A stretch of 64,000 nucleotides of DNA from Austropuccinia psidii (taxonomy: Eukaryota; Basidiomycota; Pucciniomycetes; Pucciniales; Sphaerophragmiaceae). The notes under the pieces were generated by a model, which saw only the letters and a list, made by a program, of their open reading frames with translations, was not told the DNA's origin and made no database searches. Made by a program: the position numbers and the translations under genes. The DNA is taken from positions 32,788,409 to 32,852,408 of the forward strand of contig JALGQZ010000009.1 of NCBI GenBank assembly GCA_023105745.1, written 5' to 3'. Below, piece after piece: positions 1 through 12,098 of this stretch. Each line of letters opens with the position of its first letter. Positions within the stretch are counted from its first letter, which is position 1.

Positions 1-700
1 TAATATATATATATATATTCAATAAAATTGAAATTAATTTTTTTTTTAAATAATTTAATAAAATTTAATAAACAAAAAAAAAAAAAAAATTTAAATAAAA
101 TTTTTAATTAATTTGTTTTTCTTTTTTTTTAAAAAAAATTATATAAATTCAAAATTTAATGAATAGTAATAAAAATATAAAATAAAAATAATTTTGGTTA
201 TTTTTTTTTTTTCAAAGGGATCATATAAAAAAAAAAAAACTTAATAAATTTGTTTTAATATAATTTCTATTTTTTTTTTTTTTTTTTTTTTTAAAATAAA
301 ACCATATGAAAAAATTCATTTAAAAAAAAAGAAAATTTAATTCTTTTTAATAAAGTTATAATAATAAATAAGGTTTTTTTTCATTTTTAAAAAATTTAAC
401 AAATTTAATATATTAAATTAAAAAAAAAAAAAAAATTGAATTAACCATAAATCTAATTTTAATATTAATAAATATTTTTACTTTATTAAAAGAAAAATAA
501 AATTTCTTTTAAAAAAAATATTTTGAATTTAATTAAAAATTTCAAAATCTAATTGATTATAAACAAAAAAAAAAACTTCTTATTAATAATATTTAAAAAC
601 TTATTGATCTGAAATTTATTCAATTTATCCTTATAATCAATTCAATTTAAGCCATATATTAACTAGATAAATATTTTTTTTTCTTTTAAATAATTCAGTA
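1..700. other. Extremely AT-rich low-complexity DNA
   Basis: This stretch is almost entirely A/T homopolymer runs and short AT words, with very few G or C bases. No open frame of coding character, repeat terminus or RNA motif is visible. It resembles the AT-only spacer that also occurs at about 40.3-40.9 kb. Confidence 0.7.
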
Positions 701-1823
701 AGGAAGAATTATATTGAAATCAATTTAGATGATCTTAATATACATCCAAATAAATTATATGAATGTTACCTTTGGAGAAAACACCCACACAGAAGCATAC
801 CACACCATTCTTCCTATCTTTATCTACCTCAATATGAGGCAAAGGACAATTTGATGACCTCAAATTTTTTTTGGGGGGATTTACATAAAATGATAAGCTC
901 CTTGAACACATAAATATGCTTCACCTTGTGTTCTAATGAATTCTTTTCTAAATAAAATTATCCAAATTCAATATCTAGTTTATCCTCCTTTATATTTTAT
1001 TTGTGGGATAGTTTTTCCTTTCCTGATTCATATTCAAGGTTAATTTTATTTCTAAGTATTCATATTTCTTTGGACTAATTTGTCTGTTTCAGGGTAAATT
1101 ATATCTTTCAATATTTCATAAATTATAATTCTTGCACCTAATTTAGACAATGGTGAATCACTTATAGGAATTTCCTGTTTTAATGGGATTTAAGATTGTA
1201 TATTAATATTAACTAATTCTGATAGATTTTTTTTTTTGTATTTTTTAATTAAATGGTATTTATGATTCCATATTTCTTGAAAATATTAATATTGTGATCC
1301 TTTTTTTTTTTGTTTAAAAACTATTGAAATTTTTTATAATCTTTTCAATTGGAAATTTTTATTAATTAAAACTTAATTAATTTCTTTTAAATTATTTTTT
1401 TAATTATTTTTCAATTTTGAAACATCTTTTTTTTTTTATTAAACCTTTATCCTAAAAACTTATAAACTTTTCCTTGTATGGTTTATTTATTAATAATTTA
1501 ATCTTTGGATTTTTAAAGGTTTTTTGGTAGATTTGATGATGATTCTGAATCCATATTAATATCATATTTGTTAGTTTTACATTTTTAAGTTTTATTTTTT
1601 TATTTCAAAAGATTTTTTAATGATTTTCAAAAATAATATGTAGCTATCTTCTAGTTTTACCAACTGGTATATTATAATGTACAGGTAGATTTCTTTTTTG
1701 TTTTTTTTGGATAATAATAATTAAATTAATTAGTTAAAAATACTTATGGTGAATATTATTATTTTTTATCTGATTCTGAATTGGGTCTATAAGATTTTAA
1801 AATTGAATGATTTATTAAAGGTG

Positions 1824-1856
<33 letters not shown>

Positions 1857-3239
1857 GATTTAATTTGAATATTTTTCTCGATAATTTATAATTTGAAAAT
1901 TATTTAAAGTTGAAAATCTGTTAAGGAAACTTATGGTATGGAATATTTGGGAAATTATTTTTGGTGTTGGATTAAATAAGGAAGTAAATTTAGGGAGAAA
2001 TTATTGGTAGGTGTATTTTAAATATGAGTATTTTCCAATAACCATGAGGCCAGAATCTTGGGACTAAAATAAAAATATAATAAAATGTTTTTGTTTTTGT
2101 TTTTGTTTAAATTTTCTTTATAATAATATTATTTTAAATACTAATAATAATAATAATAGTAATTAGTTTAATTATAGTATTGATTCTTAAAGAATTTTTG
2201 AATAATAATGTAGTAACACTAATAATTTATTCTTTTTTCTTTGAAAAATCTTAAGCTTCTGTGTAAGGCTAATAAGATTTTAAATATGGCTAAAGTACTA
2301 ATTATTAATAAAAATTAGCTACTGATAAAGACTACTAAGATTTTAACAACTAAAGAAATACTACTAATCTAGATATCATTCCAATTCAGGAATAGTTTTT
2401 AAAATTAAGGGTTGTCAATTTTTATATAATTCTTGGAAAAATGAGGGAGAGAGGACCTCTATTTATAACTTTTTGGCCTTAATAAAGATTTCCTAAAAAA
2501 AGGGACTTAGAAAAGTCAGTGGAGACCTTGTAGCTAGTGATTATTATATTTTGGTGTAGCAACATTTTTTTCTGAGAAAATATTAATAAAAATTCTCTTT
2601 TTATAAAAATAACATGATGTCATTTAAATAATCTTGCTTGTGATATATTTTTGTAAAGAAAGTAAGGAAAATAAAATTTCTGTTCATTCCAATAAATTTT
2701 GGTCATATGATCTTATCAAGATAATTTATGTGATGATAATTTCTTTTTTGTAAAGAAATTGGGTAAAATAAATTTCTTGGTGAGTGAAATAATTTTTTTT
2801 TCATATTATTTTGTTGATATAATCTAACTGGTGATAGTTTCTTGAAAAAGGGGAAAGTGTAAAAAGTACTAAATTTTTCATTTGGTTCAATTTCATTCAA
2901 TTTGAATAAAGGTTGGGTCAATTTTGGTTTCAATATTTATGTTTTTTATTAATAATTGAAGTTTGGCTAAAAAGCATTGAGAATTCTTTGTATGGGAAAA
3001 TCAATTGTCATTTTCTTGAATAGCTTGGAATGATTTTGTTTTATTGAATTGAGGTTGGGAAAATGAAAAAGTTATGCTGTTTTATATGTAAATATAATTA
3101 AATTTCATGTGTTTATTCCAAATTTTGTGATCCTGTAATTCTTTAAGGTTGCTGTCTACTCATGTGGTTGATTCTGTGATAATTAAAAGAAATTATGAGA
3201 TCTTCATTTTTTTAATTAAAGCTCTCCTTTTTGAAACAT
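701..3239. other. AT-rich intergenic DNA, no gene recognised
   Basis: Composition is less extreme than in the first 700 bases, so this may be decayed transposon sequence, but I recognise no LTR end, inverted repeat or protein motif. The longest open frame (about 2703-2933, minus) is 76 codons of low-complexity residues and has no recognisable domain. Confidence 0.5.
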
Positions 3240-3640
3240 GTATCTTAAAGACTCCCACAATTTAAATTTTGGCCTATAGAGCTCTTCCACACCTCCTTCA
3301 GACCTATTCAATTTGTTTCACATTGACAGAGCTTTGAAATAATGCCTCTGAAATTTGTAAATATTTTTTACATCTTCAGACTTTCTGAATACCTCCTCTG
3401 CACTTCTGAAGCTTTTTTTAAAGCCCTTGAGTTCTTCCATTCTTCCTCCATAGTTACACAATGCATTCTTAATACCTCTTTAATTCAAAAAATTCATTTA
3501 AATTTCCGGAGATCTTCCATACCTGCTTTAAAATTATCTTTACATCTACATAGTTCTTCCATTCCTCCTTTGGACTTCTGATTCTTGAGACCAATTTCTG
3601 GAGATTTTTTAATACATCCTCTGGACTTCCTAAATTTGAT
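3240..3640. repeat. Degenerate tandem repeat with CCTCCTCTGGACTTC-like units
   Basis: Variants of a phrase like CCTCCTNTGGACTTCTGAA recur near 3291, 3372, 3393, 3440, 3566 and 3616, interleaved with variants of AGTTCTTCCATTCC. Spacing is irregular, roughly 50-65 bp. Read on the minus strand the units give charged helical-looking peptides with repeated Glu-Glu pairs, but stops interrupt them. It may be a decayed minisatellite or the remains of a repeat-containing coding region. The alignment was made by eye, so unit length and copy number are approximate. Confidence 0.4.
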
Positions 3641-5185
3641 TTTCATTTTACGGAAGATTAGAATTTTGATATTTTAATTTCAATATTTTGTAGTCTTGAG
3701 AATTGTTTCATTGTTATGGAATAACACAATGGAATCCCTATCAATCGTGAGATAATAATTGTATTAATATTCTTGTTGAACAGGAAAAGGGTCATTCAGG
3801 CCAGCTTTCCCTGTGGTAGTTAACTAACCAAATGACTCTATATTGGCTTTTTTACCAAAATTCTTATTCATATTCTTGTAACATGGAAAAATCAGGTCAA
3901 ATTTGGGGGTCATAGTCATGCCTATATATGCCTTGGTTAAGTCAGACTAAATTGAATTATACCAATCACAGTTCATTAGGTACTTCTTGTAATATGTAGT
4001 GAAGAATTGTGAGAAACTACAGGAATTAAATTCAAGAGTTGAGGTATCCAGAAGAAGATTTTGTATGAAACCAGGAAAGTAATGAAAGTCACCCCACACC
4101 AGTCTTCTTCTTCTCCCTCAGAAACTGGCCATAGTTTTCTAGATCTTCTAATAATTCACTTATATTGTTATAATAAGTTGTCTGGAGATTTGTGTAGGTA
4201 TCACCTTGATTATTTTGGCTTATAAAGGTTCTTCAAAAATGAGGTTAGGCATTATTGTCCCACTGATATTGGCGGGGATAATTCTCATTAGTATTGAGAT
4301 TTCTGATTGTATGAGCCTCAAGCACATTGACTATGTCAAACCACTTGAGAAGTTAATTTCCTTGTTAAAAGGTTATTGAAAAGGCTGATGAAAATGGTCT
4401 GATAGTTGAATAGGTGCCAATGAGATATTTTTAGCCAGTAGAATATGTAATTCAGCTCTTCAATAAATTACATGGCTACTTGAGGGAAAAGGAATCCCCA
4501 ATTGGTATTTACAATTCTCCCACCTGCTTATGAATTGAGCATGATAACCTGCTTAAAGTGATGTCTGGCTAAATGAGACCAAAGATCTGCGGGTAAAAGG
4601 TAGAGAAGCTGAGGGAAAATATTTTTTTGAAGGCTATTAGGAGCCTTATAACTAATCAATTTTCTCAAAATTAAAGAATATCCATGGAATTAAGGGTATG
4701 GTTGATAAGGCTAACCACTAGCCATTGAAGAAGTGCCAGCCAAAGGTAAGTGATATTCTTGCCAATGAGTGGAACCTGGATGACCATTCACCAATTCAGT
4801 TGGATGCACACACTCTTTTGAATATGTTGAAAGATGGTCAATATTCACATGGTTTTACTTGTGGTTGAGTGTTTCCCAGGTATTTGGTCACCTTTCCTGA
4901 AAATATGTAAGATTTGGATTCTTTAATGACTTACAGTCTATACAAAAGGAATTAATAAACTAATTGGAATTGAATACTATTAAGATTAGATAATAGGGAT
5001 TTCACTTTAGGTACAATATAGTAGTATTAGTTGAAATAAATTCACTAATAATATCAAGGATAACTTATAATTCAACTATAATAACTAACTTAGTAAGGCT
5101 GAGAGATCATTTATTCCCTGAGATAATAGATTATTTAATCTAAACTGTAAAAATATATATAAGATTGAGCTCTGAGTTATCATTA
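3641..5185. other. Unassigned sequence left of Gypsy element G2
   Basis: G/C content is higher than at the window start, which suggests old transposon sequence, but I could not match it to any family found elsewhere in the window. The last five bases (5181-5185, CATTA) are the expected position of the left target duplication of G2; its partner is not identifiable because the right end of G2 is lost. Confidence 0.4.
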
Positions 5186-6375
5186 TGTCACAGGGGCTCT
5201 TGGGGCAGACAAGAGTGGCCTGGAACTCAGGCATCAAGAAATCACTTGGAGGGCTCCAAAGAGATAAAGAAATAATTGAAAGATTATATTTACTTAAGGA
5301 AAATAAGAGAAAGTACAAATCTGCCAAATGTAAGAAAAGGAAGCCAGAGGCCAAACACCAAAAAGACAACCAAATGAATCCTCAATTAACTGTTTCAACT
5401 TTCCAGAAAGCAAAATGGGATTAGTAAAAGATATGACCACCAATATCAACTGACAGGAAAAGAAAAGATGCAAATCACTGACTTATGAATATCATTACCT
5501 AATTTTAACAATAAAGATAAAATAAGAAAAAAAATAAATCCAATATATCAAATCACTGGGGAAAAAGTCCCCAGGGGTTAGAAGGAGGCCAGTATATGTG
5601 AAAAGCTGAAAGACTGATCCTGGGGGGTTGATCACCCAACTGTATTGACTGTTTTGGGTCAATACAGATCTTCCCATCTTGAGACTTTAACTGTATGCCT
5701 TGGATTCCCACAGTGAAGAATAAATTAACCCAAAAGGGTCAATGCCATACATGTTGCCTGCATACAGACTGTATGGACCAATTGAGTTGTCCAAGGAGTT
5801 CTGGAGCTCTTGATGACTTGAAAGCTCATTTCATAATTAAAAATCTCTTTCAAATACCCTTGAAGAATCCTGGGCCAGTATTCCCTTGGGGGAATACTGT
5901 TGAATTGAAATGACCAACACCTGAAGGGCAATTTGATTGGTGTCCTCAAATGGTCTTCTGGATCTTATCATGAATTTTCAGCTTGAGGCTTTTGAGATAT
6001 TCCCTTGAAATGTATTTATGGACTGGGACATGACTTTAGATGGAAGAATTGGGTCTTGAAAAGGTAAAAATTGAATTTCTGAGGAAAAATTGTGCATAAT
6101 GGTCTATAGTACCATATATTCCCCATCCAAGGTTCCTGCAGCCTTTGGGTCCAAGAATGGAAAAAGGTCTTCCCTTGTATTGAGGGGAAGGAACTGGGAA
6201 AAGGTGTCTGATGGCCTCTTGTGATTTCCAGAGGCCATGGGTGGCCAGGAAAAAGTGGGTGTGGCCCAAAGGCCATTTCACACCACAACAGGCCAATTGG
6301 CCATAAATGTGTTCAGGATAGCTTTGCTGTAAACACCAACTGGGGGGGGGGGGGTTCTTCCCCATGGTTGTGATA
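5186..6375 (-). repeat. 3' LTR of G2 (G family, 1190 bp)
   Basis: It begins TGTCACAGGGGCTCTT and ends TGTGATA on the plus strand, matching the G-family ends TGTCACA/TGTGACA with one change. It is shorter than the other G LTRs (about 1390-1610 bp), so internal deletions are likely. A run of 13 or so G residues lies near 6343. Confidence 0.85.
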
Positions 6376-6390
6376 GTACACCCCACCTTT
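6376..6390 (-). other. Polypurine tract of G2
   Basis: The minus strand reads AAAGGTGGGGTGTAC directly before the 3' LTR. G1 and G3 have purine-rich runs ending GGGGGTAC in the same place. This is the expected plus-strand primer of reverse transcription and it fixes the minus orientation. Confidence 0.75.
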
Positions 6391-7092
6391 AATGGTTAGC
6401 TCCTTACAATAAAGAAAATTTGAAATCCTGTTTAGGCTGTTGGGATGGATTGGGCTTAGGGTTTCCAGAGGTTTTGAATCTTGAAGCAGAAATTAATAAC
6501 TGATAAAGAGTTTGGCATATGACATGAGGATAATTTGGTCTTCTTTTAACCTTTGAATTTTTACTTTTAATAATTGAGTTGATGTGAAATTTTGGAATTA
6601 AGAGTATAAGTAAAAATAAATTTTGAAGAAATGTAGTGAAAGAAAATGAAAGAAAAGAAAAGTAAAGAGAAATGAATTTTAACAAATTTCCAACCTTTAT
6701 CACAGAAGTTAATAATTGAATTGAATTAGCTATGGACCTGCAAAAAAAGATTGATTACAGGTGATTCTTTTACAGATTATAGACCCCTCAGGAAAGTGAA
6801 CACCAGGAGAGGAACTTACTTTTTGTAGTTACCAATCCTTCCAGTGCCATAAAATTGAAACAAAAGTAAAAAATTATTTACTTGAAGTATAAGAGACTTG
6901 GGACTTAAATTGAAAGCTTAATGGTCTATTTTCCACATTGAAAATGGCATGAGGGTTGGAATTGATGATGAAAGCTTGGCCAGAGATCTGTATCCAAAAA
7001 ATTGACAAGCGCTCACAGAGTGGCCAAGGTGATGCTTACAAGAAGAAGGGTAGAATACCTCTAAAGGTGAATACCAGGAGTGGGACTTACTT
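6391..7092 (-). other. 3' untranslated region of G2 with a duplicated module
   Basis: Between the chromodomain and the polypurine tract, two diverged copies of a module containing AAAAGTAAGT lie about 270 bp apart (donor-like GTAAGT on the minus strand at 6814-6819 and 7085-7090). Each is followed by a version of TCCTGGTNTTCACC. G1 and G3 carry the same arrangement with one donor-like site preserved. No open frame of note. Confidence 0.5.
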
Positions 7093-8371
7093 TTAGTAAT
7101 TTATCTTAACAAAAAGCACCATAAAAGGATCAATATCTTGAAGAATCTTGGCTTGGCTTGTCAGGATACAATTGATGGAAATATTTGACAAGTTCAGGGA
7201 AATTATTGAGTTTTTTGGATTGTTCCCAAAGGGATCTTTCTGGGTCTTTACTGAAATGTTTCCATTCCACCAGATACCATGATTTTCCTCTTTTGAGCTT
7301 GGAAGCCAGTATTTGAGAGACTTCCTATTCCTCTCCTTCTTCAATGATAATTGGAGGAGGAGGCTCTTGATGCTGATTTTGTATACTTGATGTCTTTACT
7401 GATTCAAGGAGGGAAATATGGAAGACTGGGTGGATGGACTTCCATTGAGATGGAAGCTTGAGCTTGTAGGCATGAGTATTGACCCTCTTCATGATTGAAA
7501 AAGGAACAAACCATCTTTCTGAAATTTTTTGGTGGCTCTTGTTGAGTTTATGTTTGTGGAGTAAAGCCATACCATGTCACCAGCATTTAAAACAGGTGAA
7601 CTTTCTCTACTTTTATCTGCATAACTCTTAAACCTGTTTTTGGCAACTTCTACTTCTCTCTTGAAATTTTTCTGTAATTATTGGATTTTTAAAGATAAAT
7701 TTCCAGAAGGAGTTCCTTGAGTGAGGTGAACTGATTAAAATTGAGGACTTATTCCATAAATGGTGAAAAAAGTGATTGTTTTGTTGAAGAGTGGTCAAAG
7801 TTATTGTAGGAAAATTCAGCCAGAGGGAGCCAGGTGTGGCAATCATCTTGATTATAACTGACATACATCCAAAGGTATTGTTCTAGTATCTAATTTACCC
7901 TCTCTGTCTTTCCATCAGTTTCAGGGTGATAAGCACTTGAAAGATATCTTGAAATCTTAAGCTTCCGACAAATATTGGTCCACAAAGAAAAAAAAAGGAG
8001 AAAATCTATCACTGAAAATGCTTGAAGGAAGGCCAATCTTTGAGAAAATAGTCTTTATGAATAAATGGGCCAAGTCCAATGAAGTAATTGAAGAAATTGT
8101 GGGAAGAAATAATTGCATTGTTGAGAATCTGTCAACTATGAACAGAATTTAGTCAAAGGAATTGGACAGTGGCATTTGAGTGATGAAGTCCATTGAGAGA
8201 AAAATCCAAGGAACATTTGGAATTGGAAGAGGCTTAAGTTGAAAAAAATCCTTGTGATGAATTTTATTGTTTCTTGAGTACTTTTTACAGTATAAAAAAT
8301 AATCCTTGATTAATTTAGTCATTCCGGAACAGTTAAAGTCCTGCTTGAAAAGTTTGAGAACCTTCTCTTGG
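7093..8371 (-). pseudogene. G2 integrase C-terminal half and chromodomain, broken
   Basis: Read on the minus strand across several frames, this encodes the integrase core ([16 protein letters not shown] near the right end), the post-core region (HQKISERWFVPF and WKSIHPVFHISLLE) and a C-terminal chromodomain with the signature WYLVEWKHFSKDPERSLWE. The chromodomain, near 7140-7330, places the element among chromoviruses, whose chromodomains can direct integration to particular chromatin. Several frameshifts and stops separate the pieces. The right border is the insertion site of solo LTR A1; coding resumes at 10403. Confidence 0.85.
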
Positions 8372-10397
8372 TGTAAGGTTTGACTATGAAACAATAAGTA
8401 AAAATTACTAATTTGTTACTTATTGTACTCTGAATGTCCTTATGAATTGAATAAATAAGATTAAAAATATAATAATAATAAATAATTATTATTATTATGG
8501 CGTAAAATAATTATATTATTAAATAAATATAATAATATAATTTATATTATGAAAATATAATATAATAAATAAATATATTAATATAAAATAATTAATATAT
8601 TTAAAAAGCTCTTTATTATTGTTACCAAAAAATAATAAAGGCGTAAAAAATTGCTTTTTATTAATAAAAAACAATTAATAACAATAATATTACTAATATT
8701 AAAGTTATGAATTAATATAAATACTATTTATATTAATTAAAGAATTATTAAGAGAGTAATAATAGAGGAATTATTATAATAAGAGAAAATAACCTACTTT
8801 TAGCACTTAATATAATAATTTTGAAATATTTTACGCCAAAAAATATAAATACAACTTTTTCAAATTGTATTTACAATAAAAATAAAGAAAATTACAAATT
8901 ATTCTGGATTTTAACGTGGAAATGAGTTTTTAAAGAGATTTTTAGCAAAAACAATTAAATAAATGATTTAATCACGTCAAAATAGATGATTAAAACAAGG
9001 TGGTTCTTGGTCTTTAATAATATAATAGCTTTATATATAAATAATAAAGAAATTACCTTTGATTTAATTGATTTAATGTTTTTGATGCGTCTGAGGGGAA
9101 AATAGAGTAAAAAGAGCTCTATTTATAGTAAATACCTCCCTCCTGGAGTCCAAAAGGCTTCTAGTAGACGTGTACTGATCATACCCACTGGAATTGATCA
9201 ATATTTTAAGGTTTGGAGATGATTACATCATTATCAAACCATATTACATCATTATTACACCATTATTTAGAGTTATCACTATAACTCTAGGTTTGATGAC
9301 ATCAGAGGCTTGGCAGAACCCCAAAGTTCGTGGATTTTATTAGTTTTAATCATAAACTAATAGTATTCACCAATTTTATCACTCTTAAGACTGTTAAACT
9401 TAAATTAAGGTTACTGTGAGTGATCATAACTGCTCAAATTAAGCTCAAACTTTGATCCTCAATAACTTTTAAGATTTACACGCTACAGCAATTAAGAGAG
9501 TGAATTCTGATAGCCTGGCATAACCTCATTATGCTTCCAAGAGCTTTTCATTACATCATCAAAACTCTAATTTTGATGATTTTTCTTGTAACTCATCTTT
9601 TCTGTCGAAATTCAATATTTTAAACTTCAAACCTTGATTTCAGGGGGTTATACCCTGAATTTAATAATAAAGATTACATCATTCTTCACGAATGAACTAG
9701 TAGAATCCAACTGTATACTTTTTTTTAAGTTTGGAACACTTTCACAACAAAGTGGTCAACAGCTCTGTTGATTTTTATCAATATTTCATCATAGGTTTCA
9801 ACCTTGTTTATAATTTGTAAAATAAAGTTCATATCTGTGTTTGTACAGTAATTACGTGGTAACTTTATTTTTGGTTCATCATTCTATCATGTATAGTTTA
9901 GGAGATATTAGCTATGATCCTTGAATATATGCGTTGACCAAAAAAGTGCATATATTCAGGTTAATTCCTTAAGTATTAGCTTTGGAAATTAGCTTATCAA
10001 TTGTTTTATGTGTGGATTTTTGTGGGGAATCCACTGGTAAAATTTATTTTACATGTTGTTTCATTAGTTCTTGAGATAAATAAGGTTTTATGGTTTTTAT
10101 AAGGTATTATACCTTATAATTCATTAAATATTGACTTTACAGATATGCCATAAAAATGGTATATGTGTATTTTACCATGGGGAATCCAATGGTATAATTT
10201 ATTTTACATGTTGATTCATTGGTTTTTAAGTTAAACCAATTTTTGTACCAATTTATGGTATTTTTTGTATATTTAAGTAATTATTTTTAATGTATAATTA
10301 TTCTAAGTAATTTTAATATAATTATATTAAAGGTATAATTATTCTGAGTCTTTTTTGTGACCTTATTGGGTATGTGGTCATATCTCAAAGGCTCACA
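8372..10397 (-). mobile_element. A1: solo LTR, A family, 2026 bp
   Basis: The plus strand runs from TGTAAGGTTTGAC to AAAGGCTCACA. It is flanked by a perfect 5-bp target duplication CTTGG (8367-8371 and 10398-10402) and interrupts the G2 integrase in phase with the surrounding homology, so it is an insertion. No internal region or second LTR is present, hence a solo LTR from LTR-LTR recombination. Its length is identical to A2, and both keep CpG-containing motifs that older copies have lost, so it is young. Sense is minus, judged from the A3 copy (which has an adjoining gag) and from the TATA box. Confidence 0.93.
9120..9127 (-). promoter_or_regulatory. TATA box of the A1 LTR
   Basis: The minus strand reads TATAAATA followed by GAGCTCTTTTTACTC. 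The same element is present in A2 (near 21060) and in the oppositely oriented A5 (54238-54245), always in LTR sense, consistent with an LTR Pol II promoter. Conservation is seen directly; promoter function is inferred. Confidence 0.6.
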
Positions 10398-10402
10398 CTT
10401 GG

Positions 10403-11265
10403 ACAGCATAGCCAGCTAGAGGAGAGTGATGGAAATTTTGAAGTATGTTGATCTGAACTGTGGGGTCATTTGGGACCACTTCCCAATCCTTGAAGAGAAG
10501 AAGTTTGGAAGAAGGATCAAGATAATAATTTTCAACAGATTTACCTTTGCTCAAATCTTGAAGGATACCTCTATACTGAGAATCTTGCCAAAATTCCTTC
10601 TGAATTAAATCAATCAAATTTAAAGAATATTCCACTTTTTCTGTAAAGAATCTTGAGGGTTGGACTTCTTCTTGCTTCATGAGTTGTTGAAAATTAATTG
10701 TATTATTGCTGATGAAATTCACCCCCCTCTCTGGGTAAACATTGTCCCACTGTGATAAGGAATCTGGAAGAGTAGCCAAGCAGCCAGGGTGGTAAGTTAT
10801 TGAGAAGTGGAATTCCGTCCAGTGGGCTTGACAGTGAGTGAGGAACTTTGAGGTCATTAAGTATTGAAGAGAGGAATGATTAGTGAGAGCTTCAAAAGGA
10901 AAAGAAAGACAAAGAAGAAAGTCCCTCCAGCACTTGAGAGCCCAGACTATGCCAAGGAGCTCCTTTTCATTAATCTCATAGTTGAGCTCTTCTGGAATGA
11001 TCTTGTGGCTATAAAGAGAAATAGGATGTTTTCCTGAGTAAGAAACCTGACTCAGTACAGAACCCAAGGCATAATCTGATGTATCAGTATCTACTATGGG
11101 TGGTAGAGAAGGATGGAAGTGAGAAAGGATCGGAGCAGTGGTGAAAGCCTCCTTGAGTTGGTGAAACTGGCTAAGAGCTTCCTCATTGAGGGGGAAAACT
11201 CAATCTTTCTTGAGGAATTGGGTGAGTGGACTAAGTTTCTTAGACTAATTCTTGGTTAAACTGTG
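10403..11265 (-). pseudogene. G2 reverse transcriptase connection, RNase H and integrase zinc region, broken
   Basis: A 224-codon open stretch (10393-11067) carries RNase H motifs (ELLGIVWALKCWRDFLL, and ALTNHSSLQYLM where TDH is usual), then ITYHPGCLATLPDSLSQ and the start of the integrase zinc-binding region (HHSPLAG). A few residues are missing before FHFSITY compared with G3. Further right, frameshifted sequence corresponds to the RT-RNase H linker (FLKKD...FPLNEEA). Homology to G1 and G3 ends near 11265. The left border is the A1 insertion, beyond which integrase continues. Confidence 0.85.
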
Positions 11266-12098
11266 GTTGGAGTTACTCATACTTAGTTCAAATTATGGTT
11301 CAGAGAGTATAGGAACTTCTGGGACTTTCCTTTGGTATGTGGATTATGTTCCACTTGGCAGTTTTCCCTTCATTTTCCCTTTTGCGGGATCATTCATACT
11401 TCTGATTACACCTCCATCTGATTGGATGGAGTATTGGGTTCCTCTTCTAGTATTGATAATTGAAACAAAATGATAAAAGAAATCAGTTTTAAAAAAATTA
11501 TTATTTTATTGAATTTAAAAGAAGTTTCTCACCTTAAGAGTCCTGGATGGGTGATCCCGGAAAAACCAATTTATTGGATTTTCTTTTCTTAGTAACAACT
11601 GGTGTTTGAGAAATTTGGAAAGTTTCTTCCACCAATCTTTCAACAGTGGTTTGATTTTCTTCTTTTGGGCTGTCTTCAAACACTAAAAAAGGAAAATAAA
11701 TATAAGTATTTTTACAAAAGGGTTAATTATGAAAATATATGGAAATTCCCATGTAAGAATTACTTTTACATATTTTTATATAAGAGAAATGAGTAGGAAA
11801 AATGAATAAAAATGAATAAAATGAAAATTGGATATTATTCTTCAAAATTAAATTGAAATCTAAATTTATTTCCAATTTATAGATATCTTTTTTAATCACT
11901 AAAGTCACTAAAAAATGTTTTTAAAAGTTTAAGGATGTGAAAAACCACATTTAAGACAATAAAATGGCTTTCCAAATGTCTAAATAAAATTGAAAATGAT
12001 AAATATAAAATTATTATTATAATTTTTCTTTTTTAATAAATCCCATTTTAATCTTTTTATAAGTTCTTTTAAGTAAATCTCACTACCAGGCCCCCAAA
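11266..12098 (-). pseudogene. gag N-terminal fragment of an A-family Gypsy element
   Basis: The minus strand encodes, over two exon-like segments, SPKEENQTTVERLVEETF and then RGTQYSIQSDGGVIRS, with LSMSNSN at the left end. This wording matches a gag lineage I associate with rust-fungus Gypsy elements, different from the MPIQHS-type gag of G1 and G3. A likely intron spans 11447-11532 (minus strand GTGAGA to ATACTAG, 86 bp); another acceptor-like TTTTTTAG lies near 11686. A TAA sits just before the donor and further stops follow, so it is dead. The right end abuts LTR A3, giving the order LTR, primer site, gag. The left end is the chimeric junction with G2. Confidence 0.65.
12081..12098 (-). 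other. Candidate primer-binding region next to LTR A3
   Basis: Directly downstream of the LTR end on the minus strand is TTTGGGGGCCTGGTAGTG. Its position matches a primer-binding site, and its TGG-containing GC-rich run stands out in AT-rich surroundings. I cannot name the complementary tRNA. It supports reading the A LTRs with TGTGAG as 5' end and CTTACA as 3' end. Confidence 0.5.

Larger units (their letters stand above)
5186..11265 (-). mobile_element. G2: decayed Ty3/Gypsy chromovirus, 5' part missing
   Basis: Minus-strand retrotransposon remnant. It keeps the 3' LTR (5186-6375), the polypurine tract, a chromodomain, integrase, and the RNase H end of reverse transcriptase. Solo LTR A1 splits its integrase. 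At about 11265 the pol homology stops and continues directly into the gag region of a different Gypsy lineage, so gag, protease, most of the reverse transcriptase and the 5' LTR of G2 are absent. Frameshifts and stops show that it is inactive. Family assignment rests on colinearity with G1 and G3. Confidence 0.85.

Noticed and set aside
1..700. Centromere, telomere or replication-origin candidate
   Set aside because: The only signal is A/T richness, which recurs at 40.3-40.9 kb; there is no tandem unit or telomeric repeat.
8372..10397. A1 as an independent non-autonomous transposon with its own genes
   Set aside because: TG...CA ends, a 5-bp duplication and identity in structure with the LTR next to the A-family gag explain it as a solo LTR.
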